NCBI RefSeq assembly: GCF_003172915.1
Contig: NZ_QGKU01000044.1
Span: forward strand, 1-42,473
DNA length: 42,473 nucleotides
Direction: 5' to 3'
From: Meridianimarinicoccus roseus
Lineage (GTDB): Bacteria; Pseudomonadota; Alphaproteobacteria; Rhodobacterales; Rhodobacteraceae
The first letter of the stretch is position 1. Every line of letters starts with the position of its first letter. Shown here one piece after another: positions 1 through 9,794 of this stretch. The notes under the pieces are model-generated. The model did not search any database and was not told where the DNA came from. It saw only the letters and a list, made by a program, of their open reading frames with translations. The translations under genes and the position numbers were made by a program.

Positions 1-1176
<1,176 letters not shown>

Positions 1177-1196
1177 ACAGACCTTCGGGAATGCAA

Positions 1197-1233
1197 GTGG
1201 GGCGCCCGATACTGGGCGCTCCACCTCTCTTTT
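1197..1233 (+). terminator. Hairpin between tuf and rpsJ
   Basis: An 11-bp stem (1197-1207 with 1214-1224, one G-U pair) closes a 6-base loop and is followed by a pyrimidine-rich ctctctttt tract. It can end or attenuate tuf transcription before the S10 genes. The T-run is impure, so partial readthrough is likely. Confidence 0.6.
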
Positions 1234-1258
1234 CCATGCCGCGAAAGGCGACACGACA

Positions 1259-1567
1259 ATGCAAAGCCAAAATATTCGCATCCGGCTGAAGGCGTTTGAC
1301 TATCGGGTTCTGGACGCCAGTACCCAAGAGATCGTCAATACGGCCAAGCGGACGGGCGCACAGGTGCGCGGGCCCATCCCGCTGCCGAACAAGATCGAAA
1401 AATTCACCGTGCTGCGCGGACCCCACGTGAACAAGAAGTCGCGTGACCAGTTCGAGATCCGCACGCACAAGCGTTTGCTCGACATCGTCGACCCGACGCC
1501 GCAGACCGTGGACGCGCTGATGAAGCTCGACCTGGCTGCCGGTGTCGATGTCGAGATCAAGGTTTGA
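1259..1567 (+). CDS. rpsJ: 30S ribosomal protein S10
   Basis: Small-subunit head protein, also known in bacteria as NusE in antitermination complexes. The 102 residues match the family in length, with the typical start [14 protein letters not shown], the RGPIPLP segment and the end DVEIKV. It is the first gene of the S10 series and lies 14 bp before the chosen rplC start. Its stop codon overlaps the purine-rich ribosome-binding site of rplC. Nothing unusual in the sequence. Confidence 0.98.
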   Translation: MQSQNIRIRLKAFDYRVLDASTQEIVNTAKRTGAQVRGPIPLPNKIEKFTVLRGPHVNKKSRDQFEIRTHKRLLDIVDPTPQTVDALMKLDLAAGVDVEIKV

Positions 1568-1581
1568 GGAGGGCACCCGAG

Positions 1582-2424
1582 ATGTTGCGCTCTGGAGTAA
1601 TCGCAAAGAAGGTGGGGATGACCCGCCTGTTCATGGAAGACGGCAAGCAGGTCCCGGTGACCGTGCTTCAGCTCGACAACTTGCAGGTCGTCGGCAAGCG
1701 CACTGCCGAGACGGATGGCTACACCGCCGTCCAACTGGGCGCGGGCAATGCCAAGGCAAAGCGTGTCAGCAAGCCGATGCGCGGGCATTTCGCGGTCGCC
1801 AACGTTGCGCCCAAGCGCAAGCTGGTCGAATTCCGCGTGGCGCCCGAGAACCTGATCGATGTGGGTGAGGAAATCACCGCTGACCATTATTTTGCGGGTC
1901 AGTTCGTCGACGTGTCCGGCACCTCGATCGGTAAAGGCTTCGCCGGTGCGATGAAGCGGCACAACTTCGGCGGTCTGCGGGCCAGCCACGGTGTGTCGAT
2001 CAGCCACCGCGCGCACGGCTCGACCGGCCAGTGTCAGGATCCGGGCAAGGTGTTCAAGGGCAAGAAGATGGCCGGTCACATGGGCGCCGCCCGCGTGACC
2101 ACGCAGAACCTGCAGGTTGTCCGCACCGATGCCGACCGTGGCCTGATCATGGTCAAGGGCGCGGTTCCGGGTTCCAAGGGTGGCTGGGTCACGATCAAGG
2201 ACGCGGTGAAGAAACCCTTCCCCGAGAACGCGATCATGCCCGCCGCGCTGAAGTCTGCCGCCGAGGAAGCGAAGCGTCTGGCCGAGGAAGCCGCAGCACA
2301 GGCTGCCGCCGAGGAGGAAGCCGCAGCGAAGGCCGCCGCCGAGGAAGCCGCCGCCGCCGAGGAAGCCGCGCTGAAGGAAGCCGAGGCTGACATCGCCGCC
2401 GACAAGAAGGACGACGAGGCATGA
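1582..2424 (+). CDS. rplC: 50S ribosomal protein L3 with Ala/Glu tail
   Basis: Early-assembly 23S rRNA-binding protein near the peptidyl-transferase centre. The core (about residues 1-215) has the L3 loop [17 protein letters not shown], including Gln150, which aligns with the glutamine methylated by PrmB in E. coli. About 60 further residues (220-280) are almost only Ala and Glu with some Lys and should form one long charged helix; E. coli L3 stops near residue 209. ATG 1582 is chosen because GAGGAGGG (1566-1573) lies in front of it and [14 protein letters not shown] is the family start; a TTG at 1564 in the same frame is less likely. It overlaps rplD by ATGA. Confidence 0.97.
   Translation: MLRSGVIAKKVGMTRLFMEDGKQVPVTVLQLDNLQVVGKRTAETDGYTAVQLGAGNAKAKRVSKPMRGHFAVANVAPKRKLVEFRVAPENLIDVGEEITADHYFAGQFVDVSGTSIGKGFAGAMKRHNFGGLRASHGVSISHRAHGSTGQCQDPGKVFKGKKMAGHMGAARVTTQNLQVVRTDADRGLIMVKGAVPGSKGGWVTIKDAVKKPFPENAIMPAALKSAAEEAKRLAEEAAAQAAAEEEAAAKAAAEEAAAAEEAALKEAEADIAADKKDDEA
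2260..2392 (+). repeat. Degenerate GCCGAGGAAGCC repeat in the rplC tail
   Basis: The DNA coding for the L3 tail is made of repeated units close to GCCGAGGAAGCC and GCCGCCGAGGAA. Such a tract can grow or shrink by slippage, so tail length may differ between strains. The repeats keep frame and code for Ala-Glu-Glu-Ala runs. Confidence 0.7.
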
Positions 2425-3041
2425 AACTCGATGTGATCAAACTGGACGGCGAAGCCGCCGGAACGGTCGATCTGGGCGACGACGTGTTCGGTCTGGAGCC
2501 GCGTGCGGACATCCTGCACCGCGTCGTGCGCTGGCAGCGCAACAAGGCACAGGCCGGCACGCACAAGGTCAAGACCCGGTCGGAGACCAGCTACTCCACC
2601 AAGAAGATCTATCGCCAGAAGGGTACCGGTGGCGCACGTCACGGTGACCGGAACGCACCGATCTTCCGCAAGGGGGGTATCTACAAGGGCCCGACTCCGC
2701 GCAGCCACGCGCACGACCTGACCAAGAAGTTCCGCAAGCTGGGCCTGAAGCACGCGCTGAGTGCAAAGGCGCAAGCCGGCAACCTCGTGGTTCTGGAAGA
2801 CGCTGCACTTGCCGACGGCAAGACCAAGTCGCTCGCGCAGGCGGTCAAGAAGCTGGGCTGGAAGCGCGCACTGGTCATCGATGGCGCCGAGGTGAACGCG
2901 AATTTCGCGCAGGCCGCGGCGAACATCGACGGGCTCGACGTGCTGCCGTCCATCGGGGCCAATGTCTATGACATCCTCAAGCGTGACACCCTGGTGATCA
3001 CGAAAGCGGGTGTCGAAGCGCTGGAGGCGCGCCTGAAATGA
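2421..3041 (+). CDS. rplD: 50S ribosomal protein L4
   Basis: Binds 23S rRNA and lines the exit tunnel; in E. coli it also represses the S10 operon. The 206 residues carry the long tunnel loop, with [20 protein letters not shown] and [15 protein letters not shown] near residues 50-85, then a Rossmann-like core ending with the L4 element [14 protein letters not shown]. It overlaps rplC by 4 bases and rplW by 4 bases, so translation is coupled. No leader resembling the E. coli L4 target was recognised ahead of rpsJ. Confidence 0.98.
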   Translation: MKLDVIKLDGEAAGTVDLGDDVFGLEPRADILHRVVRWQRNKAQAGTHKVKTRSETSYSTKKIYRQKGTGGARHGDRNAPIFRKGGIYKGPTPRSHAHDLTKKFRKLGLKHALSAKAQAGNLVVLEDAALADGKTKSLAQAVKKLGWKRALVIDGAEVNANFAQAAANIDGLDVLPSIGANVYDILKRDTLVITKAGVEALEARLK

Positions 3042-3334
3042 GCACCAAAGCAGAACACTACGACGTGATCCGCAAACCGATCATCACCGAGAAGGCGACC
3101 ATGGCGTCCGAAGCCAATGCCGTCGTTTTCGAAGTCGCGATCGGGGCCAACAAGCCGCAGATCAAGGAAGCGGTGGAATCGCTTTTCAATGTCAAGGTGA
3201 AGGCGGTCAACACGACCGTCACCAAAGGCAAGGTAAAGCGCTTCCGTGGCATGCTGGGCAAGCGGCGTGACGTCAAGAAAGCGTATGTGACGCTCGAAGA
3301 GGGCAACACGATTGACGTGACCACGGGCCTCTGA
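3038..3334 (+). CDS. rplW: 50S ribosomal protein L23
   Basis: Tunnel-exit protein and docking site for trigger factor and the signal recognition particle. The 98 residues have the family start [13 protein letters not shown] and the loop [14 protein letters not shown]. The ATG overlaps the rplD stop (ATGA). A strong hairpin with a U-run follows within 20 bp, so part of the transcription may end here, before rplB. Confidence 0.98.
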   Translation: MSTKAEHYDVIRKPIITEKATMASEANAVVFEVAIGANKPQIKEAVESLFNVKVKAVNTTVTKGKVKRFRGMLGKRRDVKKAYVTLEEGNTIDVTTGL

Positions 3335-3351
3335 TAGCCCGCAGCATCTTT

Positions 3352-3383
3352 CGGCCCCGGATGCGTCCGGGGCCGTGATTTTT
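3352..3383 (+). terminator. Intrinsic-terminator hairpin between rplW and rplB
   Basis: A perfect 10-bp GC stem (3352-3361 with 3366-3375) with the tetraloop tgcg is followed after three bases by TTTTT (3379-3383). This is textbook intrinsic-terminator form, placed inside the S10 gene series, so it probably works as an attenuator unless antitermination (for example through S10/NusE) overrides it. Confidence 0.75.
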
Positions 3384-3429
3384 CGCAAGACCGCCCGGCA
3401 ACGGGCATCAACAACGGAAGACAGAAAGC

Positions 3430-4272
3430 ATGGCACTCAAGTCGTACAAACCGACGACGCCTGGCCAGCGCGGGCTGGTTCTGATCGACCGTTCGGAGCT
3501 CTGGAAAGGGCGCCCGGTCAAATCCCTCACCGAGGGTCTGACCAAGTCGGGCGGCCGGAACAACACCGGACGGATCACATCACGCCGCCGCGGCGGCGGG
3601 GCGAAGCGTCTCTACCGGATCGTGGATTTCAAGCGCACCAAGTTCGACATGTCGGCGGTCGTCGCGCGGATCGAATACGACCCGAACCGGACAGCGTTTA
3701 TCGCTCTGATCCAGTACGAGGACGGCGAGCAAACCTATATCCTGGCGCCGCAGCGCCTTGCAGTAGGTGACAAGATCATCGCGGGCGCGAAGGTCGACAT
3801 CAAGCCGGGTAACGCGATGCCGTTCTCGGGGATGCCGATCGGCACGATCGTGCACAACATCGAACTGAAGCCCGGCAAGGGCGGCCAGATGGCCCGCGCC
3901 GCGGGTACATACGCCCAGTTCGTTGGCCGCGATGGCGGCTATGCACAGATTCGTCTGTCGTCGGGCGAGCTGCGCCTTGTGCGCCAGGAATGCATGGCCA
4001 CCGTCGGTGCCGTGTCGAACCCTGACAACTCCAACCAGAACTTCGGCAAGGCCGGTCGCAGCCGCCACCAGGGCAAGCGTCCGTCGGTCCGCGGTGTCGT
4101 CATGAACCCGATCGACCACCCGCACGGCGGTGGCGAGGGCCGGACTTCGGGTGGCCGTCACCCGGTCACGCCCTGGGGCAAGCCGACCAAGGGTGCGCGC
4201 ACCCGAGACAAGAACAAGGCGTCGCAGAAGCTGATCATCCGCTCGCGTCACGCCAAGAAGAAGGGCCGCTAA
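3430..4272 (+). CDS. rplB: 50S ribosomal protein L2
   Basis: Core 23S rRNA-binding protein needed for subunit joining and peptidyl-transferase activity. Its 280 residues are close to the family norm. Visible marks are the start [15 protein letters not shown], the RNA-binding middle, and the highly conserved C-terminal loop [13 protein letters not shown] near residues 221-233, which holds the functional His. An AACGGAAGACAG tract acts as a purine-rich ribosome-binding site. It follows a 95-bp gap holding the rplW hairpin and is joined closely to rpsS (3 bp). Confidence 0.98.
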   Translation: MALKSYKPTTPGQRGLVLIDRSELWKGRPVKSLTEGLTKSGGRNNTGRITSRRRGGGAKRLYRIVDFKRTKFDMSAVVARIEYDPNRTAFIALIQYEDGEQTYILAPQRLAVGDKIIAGAKVDIKPGNAMPFSGMPIGTIVHNIELKPGKGGQMARAAGTYAQFVGRDGGYAQIRLSSGELRLVRQECMATVGAVSNPDNSNQNFGKAGRSRHQGKRPSVRGVVMNPIDHPHGGGEGRTSGGRHPVTPWGKPTKGARTRDKNKASQKLIIRSRHAKKKGR

Positions 4273-4275
4273 GTC

Positions 4276-4554
4276 ATGGGACGTTCCGTCTGGAAAGGGC
4301 CTTTCGTCGACAGCTACGTGCTGAAGAAGGCCGAGAAGACCCGCGAGTCGGGCAAGAATGAAGTCATCAAGATCTGGTCGCGGCGCTCCACCATCCTGCC
4401 GCAGTTCGTGGGTCTGACCTTCGGTGTGTACAACGGCAAGAAGCATATCCCGGTCGCCGTGACCGAGGAGATGATCGGCCAGAAGTTCGGTGAATACTCT
4501 CCGACCCGGACCTACTACGGTCACGCGGCGGACAAGAAAGCGAAACGGAAGTAA
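4276..4554 (+). CDS. rpsS: 30S ribosomal protein S19
   Basis: Binds the head of the 30S subunit with S13 and contacts the A-site tRNA region. The 92 residues match the family: start [32 protein letters not shown], and the basic end ADKKAKRK. It lies 3 bp after rplB and 3 bp before rplV; both junctions read taagtcatggg, so the ribosome-binding sites lie inside the preceding genes. Confidence 0.98.
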   Translation: MGRSVWKGPFVDSYVLKKAEKTRESGKNEVIKIWSRRSTILPQFVGLTFGVYNGKKHIPVAVTEEMIGQKFGEYSPTRTYYGHAADKKAKRK

Positions 4555-4557
4555 GTC

Positions 4558-4938
4558 ATGGGCAAGGAAAAGAACCCCCGCCGCGTGGCTGAAAACGAAG
4601 CGATGGCAAAGCTGCGCATGCTTCGGACCAGCCCGCAGAAACTGAACCTCGTGGCGCAGATGATCCGCGGCAAGAAGGTCGACAAGGCGCTCGCCGACTT
4701 GACCTTCTCGAACAAGCGCATCTCGGACGACGTGAAGAAGTGCCTTCAGTCGGCCATCGCCAACGCCGAGAACAACCACAACCTTGACGTGGACGAGCTT
4801 GTCGTGGCCGAGGCCTATGTCGGCAAGAACCTCACGCTCAAGCGCGGTCGCCCGCGTGCGCGTGGCCGCTTCGGCAAGATCATCAAGCCGTTCTCGGAGC
4901 TCACCATCAAGGTCCGTCAGATCGAGGAGCAAGCCTAA
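4558..4938 (+). CDS. rplV: 50S ribosomal protein L22
   Basis: Tunnel-lining protein whose beta-hairpin reaches the macrolide-binding region. The 126 residues show the typical [22 protein letters not shown] helix and the hairpin around [14 protein letters not shown]. The stop codon overlaps the rpsC start by one base (TAATG at 4936-4940), indicating coupled translation. No deletions are evident in the hairpin. Confidence 0.98.
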   Translation: MGKEKNPRRVAENEAMAKLRMLRTSPQKLNLVAQMIRGKKVDKALADLTFSNKRISDDVKKCLQSAIANAENNHNLDVDELVVAEAYVGKNLTLKRGRPRARGRFGKIIKPFSELTIKVRQIEEQA

Positions 4939-5657
4939 TGGGTAACAAGGTCAACCCCGTCGGCATGCGGCTTCAGGTCAACCGGACCTGGGACAGCCGC
5001 TGGTACGCCGATACCAAGGATTACGGGAATCTTCTTCTGGAAGACCTCAAGATCCGCGACTTCATCCATGAAGAGTGCAAGCAGGCCGGCGTCAGCCGCG
5101 TGATCATTGAGCGTCCGCACAAGAAGTGCCGCGTAACGATTCATACCGCGCGCCCCGGCGTCATCATCGGCAAGAAGGGCGCGGACATCGAAGTCCTGCG
5201 CAAGAAGCTTGCGTCGATGACGGCCAGTGAAGTGCACCTGAACATCGTGGAAGTCCGCAAGCCGGAACTGGACGCGCGTCTCGTTGCCGAGAACGTGGCC
5301 CAGCAGCTGGAGCGCCGGGTATCCTTCCGCCGCGCGATGAAGCGCGCTGTTCAGAACTCCATGCGCATGGGCGCGCTCGGCATCCGGCTCAACGTGGCCG
5401 GCCGTCTGGGCGGGGCTGAAATCGCACGGACCGAATGGTATCGCGAAGGTCGTGTGCCGCTGCACACGCTGCGCGCCGACATCGATTACGGTTTCGTCGA
5501 AGCCACGACCCCCTATGGCATCATCGGGATCAAGGTCTGGATCTTCAAGGGTGAGATCATGGAGCACGATCCCGCCGCGCGTGACCGCAAGGCGCAGGAG
5601 CTTCAGGATGGTCCCGCACCGCGCGGCGCAGGCGGCAACCGCCGCGGCGACCGGTAA
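4938..5657 (+). CDS. rpsC: 30S ribosomal protein S3
   Basis: Forms part of the mRNA entry channel and its helicase activity. The 239 residues contain the type-2 KH domain with [12 protein letters not shown] near residues 74-85 and the C-terminal domain with [21 protein letters not shown]. The last 20 residues are a basic, Gly-rich tail (GGNRRGDR end). It overlaps rplV by one base, with rplP 12 bp downstream behind a GGAGA site. Confidence 0.98.
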   Translation: MGNKVNPVGMRLQVNRTWDSRWYADTKDYGNLLLEDLKIRDFIHEECKQAGVSRVIIERPHKKCRVTIHTARPGVIIGKKGADIEVLRKKLASMTASEVHLNIVEVRKPELDARLVAENVAQQLERRVSFRRAMKRAVQNSMRMGALGIRLNVAGRLGGAEIARTEWYREGRVPLHTLRADIDYGFVEATTPYGIIGIKVWIFKGEIMEHDPAARDRKAQELQDGPAPRGAGGNRRGDR

Positions 5658-5669
5658 GGAGAGACTGCA

Positions 5670-6083
5670 ATGCTTCAACCCAAACGCACGAAGTTCCGCA
5701 AGCAGCACAAAGGCCGCATTCACGGCCTCGCGAAGGGCGGATCTGACCTGGCATTCGGCACCTTCGGTCTGAAGGCCACCGAGCCGGAGCGCATCACCGC
5801 GCGCCAGATCGAAGCGGCCCGCCGCGCGATGACCCGCCACATGAAGCGTCAGGGCCGGGTCTGGATCCGGATCTTCCCCGACGTGGCCGTCACCTCCAAG
5901 CCCACCGAAGTCCGGATGGGTAAAGGTAAGGGTTCGGTCGACTTCTGGGCGGCCAAGGTCAAGCCGGGCCGTATCATGTTCGAACTTGATGGCGTGGCAG
6001 AACCCATCGCCCGCGAGGCGCTGCGCCTTGCCGCGATGAAGCTGCCGATCAAGACCCGCGTCGTGGTCCGCGAAGACTGGTAA
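5670..6083 (+). CDS. rplP: 50S ribosomal protein L16
   Basis: Organises the A-site tRNA-binding region of the large subunit. Of 137 residues, the start [16 protein letters not shown] and the loop VRMGKGKG near residues 81-88 are diagnostic. Arg82 lines up with Arg81 of E. coli L16, the residue hydroxylated there by the 2OG oxygenase RoxA (YcfD). This is of interest because a 2OG-Fe(II) oxygenase gene lies about 800 bp downstream. It is the last gene of the S10 unit here: a strong terminator follows directly. Confidence 0.98.
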   Translation: MLQPKRTKFRKQHKGRIHGLAKGGSDLAFGTFGLKATEPERITARQIEAARRAMTRHMKRQGRVWIRIFPDVAVTSKPTEVRMGKGKGSVDFWAAKVKPGRIMFELDGVAEPIAREALRLAAMKLPIKTRVVVREDW

Positions 6084-6108
6084 GTCTCCGCAAAAGCAAA
6101 AGAACACA

Positions 6109-6140
6109 GACCCCGCCAAACCGGCGGGGTCTTTCGTTTT
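6109..6140 (+). terminator. Intrinsic terminator after rplP
   Basis: A perfect 9-bp stem (6109-6117 with 6123-6131), loop aaacc, then TTTCGTTTT. It should end the S10 transcript before the two inserted non-ribosomal genes. In the usual order rpmC would follow rplP directly. Confidence 0.85.
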
Positions 6141-6433
6141 GTGATCCGAGGGTCGCTTTGACGGGTCTTGTTGGTCTTGCTCCAAACGCGCTCAGCCCGA
6201 TGATCGGAGGTGGCGTGCCTGCAATGCCTGTCGCCCGAAGGCGCGGTTTGCGACAGGTGACGAACTTCGTCGCGAAAACGATATGCCATGCCACGCGGTT
6301 GTTTCGTCATCGCTTCCGTGCAACTGTTTCAGACAGCGGCAACCCTGCTGCGTATCCTGGGGCGATTAGCGGCCCGCGTCTGTCGCCGTGCGAACGGCAA
6401 TCCCGGACGCCATATCACGAAAGCCCTCAAAAC
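6141..6433 (+). other. Non-coding stretch before the inserted pair
   Basis: About 290 bp with no convincing gene; the reading frame of the next gene is open through it but shows no family resemblance and no ribosome-binding site. It holds an 8-bp perfect inverted repeat, CCTGTCGC (6227-6234) and GCGACAGG (6250-6257), with a 15-base loop, and a TTGACG box at 6158-6163 without a good -10 partner. A promoter for the inserted genes must lie in this stretch if the rplP terminator is efficient. Confidence 0.4.
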
Positions 6434-6790
6434 ATGACCATTCTTGCACGACTGACGTTGACAGTCGCCGTTGCCCTGATCTTGTCCACTCCGCCTTTGC
6501 TCGCCCAGGAGAAGGGACCGGTCGTTGCCATCATCTCGCATCCGGTCGCGGACTACCCGAAATGGCGCGCGCTCTATGACGAGGTTAAGCCCATGCGCGA
6601 CGCGGCAGGTCTGATCAGTCAGAAGGTTTTTCGCGCTCCGGGTGATCCCAACATGGTCGTTCTGATCCACGAGTTCGAAACGCTCGAGGGGGCGCAAGCG
6701 CTGTTCGCGTCGCCGGAATTGAAAGCGGCAATGCAGGATGCCGGAGTTACCGCGCCTCCGACCGTCATTCTGGGTGTCAGCGCCGACTGA
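6434..6790 (+). CDS. Secreted small dimeric alpha-beta barrel-like protein
   Basis: 118-residue protein with a clear Sec signal peptide (MTILARLTL, hydrophobic core, likely cleavage after LLA near residue 22). The mature part resembles small antibiotic-biosynthesis-monooxygenase-like (ABM, ferredoxin-fold) proteins: an initial strand, DYPKWRALYDEVKPMRDAAGL, then PNMVVLIHEFETLEGAQALF, SPELKAAMQDAGV and a final strand. Such proteins often act as dimers on small ligands, but this one has no defined substrate, and its periplasmic location argues against a partner in translation. ATG 6434 is chosen because the signal peptide starts there; the longer in-frame extension has no support. It lies between rplP and rpmC, which is unusual. 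Fold assignment is by resemblance only. Confidence 0.7.
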   Translation: MTILARLTLTVAVALILSTPPLLAQEKGPVVAIISHPVADYPKWRALYDEVKPMRDAAGLISQKVFRAPGDPNMVVLIHEFETLEGAQALFASPELKAAMQDAGVTAPPTVILGVSAD

Positions 6791-6882
6791 CGCCACTCAC
6801 GCGAATAACGTGCAACACAGGTTTCTCTGGACCGCTGTGGTTACACCTCGACATGGCCATGTGGTCCCGTTATCCCGCAGCC

Positions 6883-7503
6883 ATGTCAGATATCCGGTCC
6901 CTGTTCGTCACGAAGCTTTACCGCGCCGCTCTTTCGGAATTCGGACCGGCGGTCAGCGCCTCCGAACTCGAAACGTCCTGCCTGCTCATTGCGGATGATG
7001 ACGAGGCCGGACAGGATTGGTGCGAGGCGAACGATTATCCCGGCTATACCAGCTATGCGTCGCTGACCGATCTTCCCTGGCGGTTCCCGATCTTCAAGGA
7101 TCTTGTGGACGTGCTGGACCGTCATGTCGCCGCCTTCGCCGAGGAACTGGCCTTCGATCTCGATGGTCGGCCCCTCAAGCTTGAGGATATCTGGATCAAC
7201 ATCCTTCCCGAGGGGGGTGTGCATGGCTCCCACATCCATCCGCACAGCGTGATCAGCGGCACGACCTACGTCGCCATGCCCGAGGGCACCAGTGCGCTCA
7301 AGCTGGAGGACCCGCGCCTCCAAATGATGATGGCGGCGCCATCGCGCCGCAAGGACGCGCCCGAGCCGCTGCGCAGCTTCGTATACCTGCGCCCGGAGGT
7401 CGGCGAAGTGCTGCTGTGGGAAAGCTGGCTGCGCCATGAGGTGCCGATGAACATGGCCGAGCAGGATCGCATCAGCGTCTCCTTCAACTACGGCTGGGCC
7501 TGA
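6883..7503 (+). CDS. Putative 2OG-Fe(II) oxygenase (TIGR02466-like)
   Basis: Likely iron- and 2-oxoglutarate-dependent oxygenase of about 206 residues. The jelly-roll core is visible: GVHGSHIHPHSVISGTTYV carries candidate Fe ligands (His117 and His119 in this numbering), RHEVPMN supplies the distal His185, and Arg196 in RISVSFN is the likely 2-oxoglutarate anchor. The pattern fits the uncharacterised family TIGR02466; prolyl hydroxylases are distant relatives. Substrate unknown. Its place within the ribosomal cluster, downstream of rplP, raises the idea that it modifies a ribosomal protein, but that is inference. Start: MSDIRSLFVTKLYRA looks like the family start; an in-frame ATG at 6853 is the alternative, and neither has a good ribosome-binding site. 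Confidence 0.78.
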   Translation: MSDIRSLFVTKLYRAALSEFGPAVSASELETSCLLIADDDEAGQDWCEANDYPGYTSYASLTDLPWRFPIFKDLVDVLDRHVAAFAEELAFDLDGRPLKLEDIWINILPEGGVHGSHIHPHSVISGTTYVAMPEGTSALKLEDPRLQMMMAAPSRRKDAPEPLRSFVYLRPEVGEVLLWESWLRHEVPMNMAEQDRISVSFNYGWA

Positions 7504-7581
7504 CCGCCCTGTTTTCGCGCAGTTTCGGCGGTGCATCTCTGCGTCAAACGCGCTGCGCGCCCCGCCTTTCCCGATAAGGGG

Positions 7582-7610
7582 TTGCCATGGCGGCGCAGGG
7601 GCAGTATGCG
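7582..7610 (+). promoter_or_regulatory. Candidate promoter for rpmC and the spc genes
   Basis: TTGCCA (7582-7587), 17-bp spacer, TATGCG (7605-7610), about 94 bp before the rpmC start. A promoter here is expected because the rplP terminator and two foreign genes separate rpmC from the S10 unit. Called by consensus only. Confidence 0.4.
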
Positions 7611-7703
7611 GGCCGCTCATCCACGACCTCCACCGGAATCAGGGTGACCCGGCGCATGCGCACAAGGGGCCTACCGGTGACGTTGAACGAAAAGGAAAAG
7701 GCG

Positions 7704-7913
7704 ATGGACGCCAAAGACCTGAGAGACAAGACGCCGGACGAGCTGCGCGACCAGCTTGCAAGCCTCAAGAAGGAGGCGTTCAACCTGCGCTTCCAGCAGG
7801 CGACTGGCCAGATGGAAAACACCTCGCGCATGCGTCTCGTCCGCCGTGACGTCGCGCGCGTCAAGACGATCCTGAACGAAAAGGCAGCTGCCGCTGCCAG
7901 CACGGAGGCCTGA
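7704..7913 (+). CDS. rpmC: 50S ribosomal protein L29
   Basis: Small two-helix protein at the tunnel exit next to L23. The 69 residues show the family pattern: [34 protein letters not shown], then a second helix rich in Arg, and a short Ala-rich tail. ATG 7704 is chosen over the in-frame upstream ATG 7587 because homology begins at MDAKDL and AAAGGAAAAGG lies just before it. It is the first gene of the spc group after the inserted pair, 3 bp before rpsQ. Confidence 0.96.
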   Translation: MDAKDLRDKTPDELRDQLASLKKEAFNLRFQQATGQMENTSRMRLVRRDVARVKTILNEKAAAAASTEA

Positions 7914-7916
7914 TCC

Positions 7917-8147
7917 ATGCCCAAACGCATCCTGTCCGGCACCGTGACCTCTGCCAAGAACGATCAGACCGTGACTGTGTCGGTGGAACGCCGCTTCACG
8001 CACCCGGTTCTGAAGAAGACGATCCGTAAGTCCAAGAAATACCGGGCCCATGACGAGGGCAACGTGTTCAAGGAAGGCGACGCTGTACGCATCATCGAAT
8101 GCGCGCCGCGATCGAAGACGAAACGCTGGGAAGTACTGACCGCCTGA
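7917..8147 (+). CDS. rpsQ: 30S ribosomal protein S17
   Basis: OB-fold protein that binds 16S rRNA helix 11 early in assembly. The 76 residues have the usual [29 protein letters not shown] and the [11 protein letters not shown] turn. It follows rpmC by 3 bp. A 75-bp gap with a weak G-rich/C-rich hairpin (around 8183-8203) separates it from rplN. Confidence 0.97.
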   Translation: MPKRILSGTVTSAKNDQTVTVSVERRFTHPVLKKTIRKSKKYRAHDEGNVFKEGDAVRIIECAPRSKTKRWEVLTA

Positions 8148-8222
8148 GGTCGTTGCTTTCCGGTTTGATCGAAACCCTGGGGGAGAAGGCAAGATGCCTC
8201 CCCAAAGGTCGGGAGAAACCAC

Positions 8223-8591
8223 ATGATCCAGATGCAGACCAATCTGGATGTCGCTGACAACTCCGGCGCACGCCGGGTTCAGTGCATCAAGGTTCTGGGC
8301 GGGTCCAAGCGGCGCTATGCTTCCGTGGGCGACATCATTGTCGTCTCCGTGAAGGAAGCAATCCCGCGCGGACGCGTCAAGAAGGGCGACGTGCGCAAGG
8401 CCGTCGTCGTGCGCACAGCCAAGGAAGTGCGCCGCGAAGATGGCACCGCCATCCGCTTCGACCGCAACGCAGCCGTCATCCTGAACAACAACGGCGAGCC
8501 GATCGGCACCCGTATCTTCGGGCCGGTGGTGCGCGAACTGCGCGCGAAGAACTTCATGAAGATCATCTCGCTTGCTCCGGAGGTGCTGTGA
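8223..8591 (+). CDS. rplN: 50S ribosomal protein L14
   Basis: Interface protein at bridge B8 and the binding surface for the silencing factor RsfS. The full 122 residues are present: [17 protein letters not shown], the beta-barrel core, [13 protein letters not shown] and the end [20 protein letters not shown] site precedes the ATG. The stop codon overlaps the rplX start by one base (TGATG). Confidence 0.98.
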   Translation: MIQMQTNLDVADNSGARRVQCIKVLGGSKRRYASVGDIIVVSVKEAIPRGRVKKGDVRKAVVVRTAKEVRREDGTAIRFDRNAAVILNNNGEPIGTRIFGPVVRELRAKNFMKIISLAPEVL

Positions 8592-8896
8592 TGGCCGCGA
8601 AACTCCGCAAGGGTGACAAGGTCCGTGTTCTCGCGGGCAAGGACGCCGGCCGGGACGGCGAGATCACGTCCGTCGATCCCAAGGCCGGCAAGGCTGTCGT
8701 GGAAGGCATCAACATCGCCATCCGCCACACCCGCCAGTCCCAGAACAGCCAGGGCGGCCGCATCCCCAAGGCGATGCCGATCGACCTGAGCAACCTCGCG
8801 CTTCTCGACGCCAACGGCAAACCGACCCGCGTCGGCTTCCGTTTCGAGGACGGCAAGAAAGTGCGCTTCGCCAAATCCACCGGGGAGGCTGTCTGA
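8591..8896 (+). CDS. rplX: 50S ribosomal protein L24
   Basis: Assembly-initiating 23S rRNA-binding protein with a KOW motif. The 101 residues include [20 protein letters not shown] (KOW) near residues 4-23 and the [10 protein letters not shown] loop. ATG 8591 is set by the TGATG overlap with rplN and the family start [11 protein letters not shown]. It overlaps rplE in the same one-base way. Confidence 0.97.
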   Translation: MAAKLRKGDKVRVLAGKDAGRDGEITSVDPKAGKAVVEGINIAIRHTRQSQNSQGGRIPKAMPIDLSNLALLDANGKPTRVGFRFEDGKKVRFAKSTGEAV

Positions 8897-9456
8897 TGCT
8901 CGACACCACCGACTACACCCCGCGTCTGCGCGCGCTCTACGATGCCGAGATCAAGGCAAAGATGCGCGAAGAATTCGGCTACAAGAACGACATGCAGATT
9001 CCCCGGCTCGACAAGATCGTGTTGAACATGGGTGTCGGCAAGGCCGTTCAGGACACCAAAAAGGTGAAATTCGCACAGGAAGACCTGACGAAGATCGCCG
9101 GTCAGCACGCTGTCACCACGCGCGCCAAGAAATCGGTCGCCGGTTTCCGTGTTCGTGAAGACATGCCGCTGGGCACCAAGGTGACCCTGCGCGCCGCACG
9201 CATGTACGACTTCCTCGACCGTCTGGTGACTGTCGCGCTGCCGCGCGTCCGCGACTTCCGCGGCGTGAACGGCAAGTCCTTCGATGGCCGTGGCAACTAC
9301 GCCATGGGTCTGAAGGAGCATATCGTCTTCCCCGAGATCGAATACGACAAGGTGGACGAAGTGCGTGGACTGGACATCATCATCTGCACCACCGCGCCGA
9401 CCGACGCGGAAGCCAAGGCGCTGTTGAAGCATTTCAACATGCCCTTCAACAGCTGA
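8896..9456 (+). CDS. rplE: 50S ribosomal protein L5
   Basis: Binds 5S rRNA and contacts P-site tRNA. The 186 residues have the alphaproteobacterial start [19 protein letters not shown], then [14 protein letters not shown], and [21 protein letters not shown]. It overlaps rplX by one base and lies 19 bp before rpsN with GGGAGAGG as binding site. No irregularities seen. Confidence 0.98.
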   Translation: MLDTTDYTPRLRALYDAEIKAKMREEFGYKNDMQIPRLDKIVLNMGVGKAVQDTKKVKFAQEDLTKIAGQHAVTTRAKKSVAGFRVREDMPLGTKVTLRAARMYDFLDRLVTVALPRVRDFRGVNGKSFDGRGNYAMGLKEHIVFPEIEYDKVDEVRGLDIIICTTAPTDAEAKALLKHFNMPFNS

Positions 9457-9475
9457 GCCGCGGGAGAGGTACGAC

Positions 9476-9781
9476 ATGGCTAAGAAAGCAATGATCGAAC
9501 GCGAAAAGAAGCGCCAGGCGCTGGTGGACAAGTATGCCACCAAGCGGGCCGCGCTGAAGGATGTCGCGAACGATGAATCCCGGCCGATGGAAGAGCGTTT
9601 CAAGGCGCGTCTGAAGCTGGCCAAACTGCCGCGGAACTCGTCCGCGACGCGTCTTCACAACCGCTGCCAGCTGACCGGCCGCCCGCATGCGTATTACCGC
9701 AAGCTTAAGGTGTCCCGGATCGCGCTGCGGGAGCTTGGCTCGAACGGCCAGATCCCCGGTCTTGTGAAATCGAGCTGGTGA
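9476..9781 (+). CDS. rpsN: 30S ribosomal protein S14 (zinc-free type)
   Basis: Small-subunit head protein. At 101 residues it is the long form, which lacks the CxxC-CxxC zinc site of short S14; the C-terminal [23 protein letters not shown] and [18 protein letters not shown] are diagnostic. This is the usual form in alphaproteobacteria. It lies 13 bp before rpsH with GAGGGAGG across the junction. Confidence 0.97.
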   Translation: MAKKAMIEREKKRQALVDKYATKRAALKDVANDESRPMEERFKARLKLAKLPRNSSATRLHNRCQLTGRPHAYYRKLKVSRIALRELGSNGQIPGLVKSSW

Positions 9782-9794
9782 GGGAGGTCAGGAT

